Positions 57,701 through 64,000 of a stretch of 64,000 nt of DNA are shown in pieces (within the stretch, counting starts at the first letter, position 1; the number at the start of each line of letters is the position of its first letter). This stretch comes from Branchiostoma floridae (lineage: Eukaryota; Chordata; Leptocardii; Amphioxiformes; Branchiostomatidae): positions 7,874,698 to 7,938,697 of the forward strand of contig NC_049988.1 in assembly GCF_000003815.2 (NCBI RefSeq), in the 5' to 3' direction. The notes under the pieces are model-generated. The model had not been told where the DNA came from. It did not search any database and was given only the letters and a program-made list of their open reading frames with translations. The position numbers were made by a program, and so were the translations under genes.

Positions 57701-59420
57701 GTTCCTACAGTGATGGCACAGTTCCGCTACGGGTGACATGTGCTGGACGTGTAAAGTTGGTTGTATTAGCAATTAATTTAAAGGTTGACAACTTATATCA
57801 AAGAATATTGAAAACTAGTACTATTCTAAAAGGATAGTCTATCTACCGTAATAGGTTTATAAAGGTCCCATAGCAAACAAATTGGATGTTCTTATTGTAA
57901 TTACAAGACAGTTTTATTTAACCATTTCTGTAACATATGATAAATGTAAACTGATTGACAGAGGTCCAAACAAATATGAAATTGGTTTGTTGATGATTTT
58001 CAACATGGGACTTAATATCGTTTGCAAAGATCGAAGGCTTCTTGTTCCTGTTATACAAGTTAGAGGGAAGAATTTGTTATGAAAGAAATGTGAGAGAAAC
58101 CTTGTGGGCTGCATTTGCAGCTAGTTTTACTTCTTCTCCTTTTTAAGACGTGCCAGAAACAATAAAGGATCATAGTGTCCAATCAATGTGTGTCGTTTTG
58201 TTCTTGAAGTGGCTTTTAAAACATTTGAAAATATTACGTATACATTACTGCCTGTAGTTTGGGCTTCCAGTATCATTTTGATATTTGTTACGTTAACATG
58301 GGAGGTCATCAGCTTTGGTTGCGTGGATCAAAAGCGACTTCTATTAATCATTGTCAGTACTGCAGCATGAAGTCCAAACCATGCAACACGCCACAGCATG
58401 AGAAGGAACTGCCACTCGTACCCTGCTCAAGGACCAGACGCATACCAAGGTCTACTTCGCACTTTATATGACAACATGTCCTAGATATTAATTTGGGAAT
58501 AGATACAAATGATAACATGACAGGTCAGGACTTAGCAGTGTCATTTCTTTGGCGATATTCTCCTGTCCTTGGTACTGAAACACCACCCAAACACTGAATG
58601 AAAGAAAGCGCTGGTAAAGCGTCCCTGCATATATCAACACAGTAGGATCTTACAGCCCGATTCATTAGAAATTTAAGATTACAAACGTTTGACCGACATG
58701 GAGCTTGGTTTGGCAGCAACGTCTATGGACAACTGGAATCAGAACTATGCTTGTGCTGGCGTATAAACAGCGCCCTCAGGCGGCGTTGCTGATAACAGCA
58801 CGGTTGTATCATCTCAGCTCTCGTCGTTTGGCACTACAGTAATTCTGCTGTGGTCAGCTTTGCCCTCCGTCCAAGTAGACCTTGTTATGCCTCTGGTCAT
58901 CGCAGGACGTTTGATATCTGGATAGATCAATCTGTGATTGAATAGCAGTCCTTCCTGCTACCTTCGTACTTTGATTCAGAAGCTTTGACCGGCTGCAGTA
59001 CCGACAGTGATTAATAAAGTTCACTTTTTGTCAATGCAACGTAAGGGGAATTAACAAATCACCTACACTATGCAGCACCATCGATTCAGTTTAAGAGCAA
59101 CTTTATTAATAAAAATGGACTGGCAACACTAATCACTTTATCCAGATGAATTCTTGCATTGTACCATAACAGTACTTTTTATATTGTTACAAAACAATTT
59201 TTCAGTATCCTTTTCGGCAAATTTAATTCAGGATCCAGAAGCTTGAACACATGTACCTTTGCCTCAGGTACATGTACTGTATACTAAGTTCAAACATATA
59301 TGTTTTGAAAATACTTGAACAAATACTACGACCACTCTGCATGGAAGCTTGGAGTGATGTAGCTTTAAGACTGTTGTAGCTTAGACTCACAGATGACGTT
59401 TTCCGCCTCTCATGACACTG
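54726..59420. other. COBL 3' UTR and intergenic DNA
   Basis: AT-rich with no supportable gene. No AATAAA was noticed close after the stop; the first clear ones are near 58160 and 59010. A 3' UTR end cannot be placed. Confidence 0.4.
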
Positions 59421-59749
59421 GCGGCTACAGGCGCTGAGACAGCTAGCGGTTGAGCCGAAATAGAAGGCAAACATCCAGGGATATCTCGAAAATTGAAATG
59501 CGGTTTTCATCCTCCAACTAGGCCCCAAGAGACCTTTCTAATGATACCAAGTTTGGCTGACCGAAACTTGAACCCTACGTTACAATGGCGCTAACGGTTA
59601 CAGGCAGCGAGCGGTTGAGCCTAAATAGAGCGCAAATATACAGGGATATCTCGAGAAGAAAGCATCCGATTGGAGTGCAGTTTTTATCCTCCAACTAAAC
59701 ACCAAGAGACCTTTCCAATGATACCAAGTTTGCCCGAACTTGAACCCTA
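59421..59749. repeat. Two diverged tandem units of about 175 bp
   Basis: Units at about 59421-59576 and 59598-59749 share AGCGGTTGAGCC, CAGGGATATCTCGA, ATCCTCCAACTA and AGAGACCTTTC. They diverge by several substitutions and small indels. Confidence 0.8.
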
Positions 59750-61163
59750 CCTCACTCGATTATTAACTTTAGAAAAGGTGTGGCTTTTCGTCTCCATATG
59801 CTTCCAAAAAAGAAGTCAAACCCAACCTGTTTAGAAATAGCCAACACTAGTATTAGAGTAGAATATTGTTCATAACTGTTCATTGTCACTTGTATATTTA
59901 CAATATTTATACCATGTACTTGCAATTAGCCCTCGGGCACGAACTTGCAAATACGGTTACTGTAACTTCTTCATTAACGTTACCGTACAACAGCGACTCT
60001 TGGCGACATCCTTGCAAACGGCAGGATATAAAATCCTGGTCCCATGATGCCATGCGCCCCACCCTTCCGCCATTTTGGTTCCTGTAACGAGACCGACCGA
60101 GCCGAGCCGAGCGCTCCGCGGTAGCCTTGTATGTAGGGCGCCGAGGATCACTTTTCACACACCCCCAGTCCATTTAAGGTAGGTCATAGCGTTAAGTGAC
60201 TTCTTCTCTACTATCTAAATTCTTTTTGACTCGATAAGTTGTCTTAAACCGTTGATACAGCGCCATTTCCCTGTGAGTAACACCTCTCCGTTTTGCTACT
60301 CGGAAACATGTAACAATTTTTTGGACGGGAAGCCCTGGAGATTATAATATAATTCATCCATCAATCTCCTCGGCAGACAGCTTTAGTAGTCATCGATTTT
60401 TTATTCGGCGATTTCTTTCAACAGTCCACCCCTGGGTGTACTAAACTTATGACCCATATAGGGCCAAAAAATGATGTCTGTGTTTATGTGGTGAGAAGTG
60501 TGAAGAAAAAGTGACCGTTCTGTGTTGGGTGGGACATATCCAGTACTAACATAAAATCTTTCGCTTCCCCTCTCCAATTTTCCAGACCCAAACATTTTAA
60601 AGATTTGTATGTAGATTAACAAATCCAACGGTTGGTTGGTGCCTACAAAGGCAAGTATCAACGCTCTGAAATCAACACATAATTTATTTTCACAGGTGTC
60701 AAGATCAACAGTTCCCATTCATTACCACATTATCGTGTAGCTGACAAATAAACATTCACTAAGCTTTGGTCTTTTTATGTCTAACATTTCTTCAAACTGC
60801 GACATAAAGCTTCATAAATAATTCAGAAGTGGTCTGATTCTGTGTTATCTTCGCATCACCATGAATTATGGTCATTCACTAGAGGAGGAACTGTTTTGGC
60901 CGTTAGTGGATAAAGGAAACAGAGTGTTGCCATTGTTTGGTGAAGTTTAATGTTTCCCTTAAGTAGTTGGTATTGAAAAGTTGTCATTTCTTAGCAGATC
61001 TAGGTATCGGCATTACATTTGAATAAGGTCTATACGTATGTTGTTTCTAAAGAAATAGTGCGTAATGTTTCTTCTGTTTGTGTCTTTGTCTTTGAGTTTG
61101 TTTTCTGTTCAAAGGATATTAGGGGATAAGAAAATTATTTGATGACCAAGATGTTTTGTTTTG

Positions 61164-61195
61164 TAGCCTGAGTATCATCCGTGGTACCCAGGCTA
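61164..61195. mobile_element. 32-bp remnant of the AGCCTG..CAGGCT MITE
   Basis: TAGCCTGAGTATCATCCG is followed immediately by GTGGTACCCAGGCTA. Only the two ends of the element seen at 399-518 remain. Confidence 0.6.
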
Positions 61196-61338
61196 TTGTT
61201 TTGTGTTTATGATAGATAAAAAGAATGGAAACTTAAAGTGACTGTCTTGTACTGTCAGACTGGTAATATCTGGTACGTAGTTGTTCTTTTGTCAGATTTC
61301 AGCAGAGGGAAGCCAGGTTTTTCCTCGATGAATACCAA

Positions 61339-61415
61339 TGATTGATTGAATGAAAGTCCTTTATTTGACAGTACCATCCAGTGACAATGTACAGGTCATT
61401 GTTACAATAAACCAT
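61339..61415 (-). mobile_element. 3' end of a minus-strand LINE
   Basis: On the minus strand, sequence ending TGTCAAATAAAGGACTTTC runs into a (ATTCA/ATCA) tail, as at 13260-13286. The copy is too short to code. Confidence 0.45.
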
Positions 61416-62151
61416 TATGTGTAAGTTATATACTAGTATATAAGCCAAACATACAAGGATGCCATACATCACTATACAGGAACAAATCTTTGAAGTGAAC
61501 TAGAATGAATGGTTTATTTTGACAGGATAGAATTGCAAGGTACATACTTGTAGCAGCAAGGAAACACCAAACAGGAGGATATCATACCTTAAATGTTAGC
61601 TCAGTCAATAATGTTGTAAGAAATACTTTGAGACAAGACTTAAGCATAAGCAGGATTTCTCTTTATTTCAGTAATTAAGACCAGTGAATTGAATTTGGGA
61701 GAAAACAAACCCCTAACTTCCTGGTGTTATTCCCAAAACACATTTGGTGAACTTGCAATGATAAGGTTATTGATAGAAAGCCAGATGGAATATCTGACAA
61801 GACGTTTGCAGGAATGTTTAGGAGGTTGGAATGCAGGACATCCCTTCTGCTTCCACCCACACTTTTCCTCTTGGGTGTGTTCAATCATTACTCCCCATAG
61901 AGAGGTCAGAAATTCAGGCATTCCAGATGGGGGAATGGGTTCTATATCTACAAGAAGAGTATGTACATGCAAGGAAAGAAGAAAAAAAATGACATACCTA
62001 CAACTACGCCTTTAATTTTCTTACAATGTTTACGTCTAGAGTTGTTGTTACAGGCGTGAAAATGGGTATATCCTTATCATGTTGGTAAGCAAAAACAATA
62101 CAGTGTAGTACATGTACATAGGTTTTCCTGTTTTTTTCCCTGAGTTTACAG

Positions 62152-62287
62152 CTTGTAGAAAAAAATGTCCAAACTGTTTGGGTTGTGTTTGGAGATATCT
62201 ATTGTCCATGTGATAAGCTGGATGTCATTGTTGTCATGTCTGCGACCCCGCCCGACGACCCCTCCTGGTTTGTCAACACTCACACAG
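62152..62287 (+). CDS. Possible orphan exon, unrecognised
   Basis: After acceptor GAGTTTACAG there are 45 open codons: LVEKNVQTVWVVFGDIYCP, then DKLDVIVVMSATPPDDPSWF and VNTHT, up to CAG|GTGACT in phase 1. The composition looks coding, and a GC-rich stretch stands out in AT-rich DNA. I do not recognise the family. It could belong to a gene extending beyond the window. Confidence 0.3.
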
Positions 62288-62713
62288 GTGACTCATGGGG
62301 CCGAACCATTCAAGGACCAAAGGGGGAGGGCAAAGTCTGATACTGAAGTATGGTACTGTAAATCTTGAAACATTCATAGTTGTTTTATTCTCATGGTTTT
62401 CATAGTAACCTCTCCATCGTTATTTCACGAATATTCTAAAATCAAGACCAAGTACAGTATTACTAATGTTTAAAAAACAAATTTAAATCACCTAGAAAAC
62501 CTCCTTTTCCCTCTTACAGTGAAAAAAGACAACTGCAAAAGTAAATGAATCTACAGTATGCAATTTTCCAATCATCAATCAATAGTTTTTTTTTCTTTTT
62601 AACTGTGGAAATGTTTCCTTTGCCTGAGGGAGAAGAAGAGGATGTGCACTCTGTTAGATTGATTGTATTGTCTTCTATCTGTGTTGCTGTAGAATTAATC
62701 ATGGCTGTTGAGT
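62288..62713. other. Gene-free stretch
   Basis: Nothing recognisable beyond short frames. Confidence 0.4.
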
Positions 62714-62715
62714 TA

Positions 62716-62875
62716 CTGTAAATGCGTTTAGGTTCGCGGGGGATTTAGTTTTGCGGTAGCAGGAAAATGGATTGTTCGCGGTGGTTTTAAGTTCGTGGTA
62801 GTGCCATAGACTGTAGTATCATACTATAAATATTACACAAACACAAAACCACTGCAAACATTTCTGCTTTTACAG
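62716..62875. mobile_element. TA-inserted MITE with CTGTAAA..TTTACAG ends
   Basis: CTGTAAATGCGTTTAGGTTC at the left and GCTTTTACAG at the right are flanked by TA. The interior has TTCGCGGTGGTTTTAAGTTC, shared with 8640-8760 and, in mutated form, 63355-63445. Confidence 0.7.
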
Positions 62876-63808
62876 TAGCTTGTGATATATGAATCATATA
62901 AAAAATATCTTTAAGTTTCTAGGCTGTTGAAAAACGATTATTGGCTTCTCTTTTCTTTAGGCCATTCGTTTTATTTGGTATTTTCTCACTTTCTTTTACC
63001 AAATAATATCATCAACAGCACAGGATCTGTGCAGTTCTACACAAAATACAATCCATAGGGAATTGTCAAGCTAAAAATACAGAGTTCGTTTTGGCTGTTA
63101 ATCTGATTGAGGATAGACCCAGGCCACAGGTTGGTGGGTTATAGGATCATTTGATTTGCACCATGCCAGTGGCTTGTGTGTTTTGTGTACATGAATAATT
63201 CAGCATGTCTGATTTTTCCCCTCGAGTCAGTTCCCCTGACACAGATGGGTTTGATCATCCAGGTGTCTGGGCTTGATTGGTTGTGTCTGGTATTGTTCTT
63301 AATAATGTATAGTGACATATGCTGGCACAGTAGTAACAGTAGTGCTAACAGTGTACTGTAAATGTGTTTACTTTCATAGTCATTAGTGGTTTAATTTTGC
63401 ATTAGGAAAATAGAGAATTTTGTTGTTTTATATTTGCGTGTGAAAATATTCTATAGTACTGAAGTAAGACATTGGAAATGCACATTTCGCATTGTCATGA
63501 ATTCAAGTTGGAGAGGTACCATGTAAAATGCAAAGATGAAATCATGGCGAAAGATATGGGGGGACACACCCAGTACCAGAGTACTACTAGGACTGAGAAG
63601 TCACAAAAGGCAGTCCACTTGCCGTTTCCAATGCTTGGCAATTTTTGCTAGCAGCCAGTATTACATGTACAAAGAATGTTTATTTATGTTAAACATTCTG
63701 AATGCTAAGGTATCGTTCTTGTGACCAAATTTGTATTCGTTGCTGTTGGGCTGGCTTTGTCTGGTGAGAGAATATTACTTTTCATGACAGGCAGAGCCAG
63801 CGTTCTGT

Positions 63809-63995
63809 ACTGTAAACCTGCAAATGTCTCCAGTGATTTTACGTTTCCACGACTAGTTTCTCTATCCAAAAGCATCATTCCCCAAACATTTGTTCAGTAG
63901 TCTGATCTTTGTGCCCACTGCAAACACTGGGAACGCCTCCTTTTTTCACCCAACCACGAAATAAAATCTCTGCAAACATGCATGAAGTTACAGTA
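63809..63995. mobile_element. MITE with TACTGTAAA..TTACAGTA ends
   Basis: TACTGTAAACCTGCAAATG faces CTGCAAACATG..TTACAGTA at the window end. Same end type as 62716-62875. Confidence 0.5.
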
Positions 63996-64000
63996 GTCAG

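Overview
This window is animal genomic DNA, most likely amphioxus (Branchiostoma). The basis is one long split gene of chordate type, cordon-bleu (COBL), together with a dense set of short palindromic transposons whose ends (CTCTCCAAGCAGAGG, ATCTCCAAGCAGAT, AGCCTG..CAGGCT) resemble the LanceleTn-like MITEs of lancelets. The species call is inference. Two 100-base N runs (5391-5490 and 19183-19282) are assembly gaps.

Region 1 to about 16,000 contains no cellular gene I can support. It is a transposon graveyard: a TA-inserted palindromic MITE; two related Harbinger-like elements (1102-3258 and, inside intron 1, 19477-21115); a 2.3-kb foldback element with minisatellite arms around the first gap (3951-6252); nested MITEs at 9282-10871; a second MITE family at 11530-12310 and 14628-14856; a frameshifted 3' end of a LINE (12734-13286); and a degenerate tRNA-Thr-like sequence (7826-7898).

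Region 16,180 to 54,725 is the COBL gene on the + strand. I reconstruct 14 coding exons with consistent reading phase: a short first exon (16312-16364), a 21.6-kb first intron, the two exons of the first ubiquitin-like fold, the COBL-domain exon, a basic exon, three very small exons (42, 6 and 51 nt), three exons with KRAP (KRRAPPPPP-like) and proline-rich sequence, one 2.4-kb exon ending in a WH2 motif, a short linker exon, and a last exon with a second WH2 motif. The product would be about 1,558 residues. COBL proteins nucleate or sequester actin through WH2 motifs, and the N-terminal part binds partners at the membrane and syndapin-type SH3 domains.

Alternative forms are suggested by a phase-matched 96-nt cassette exon (41493-41588) and by a phase-matched alternative last exon (46647-46789) that would end the protein before any WH2 motif, giving about 660 residues.

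Region 54,726 to 64,000 has no well-supported gene. It holds a possible orphan exon (62152-62287), two tandem diverged repeats (59421-59749), LINE tails and TA-flanked MITEs.
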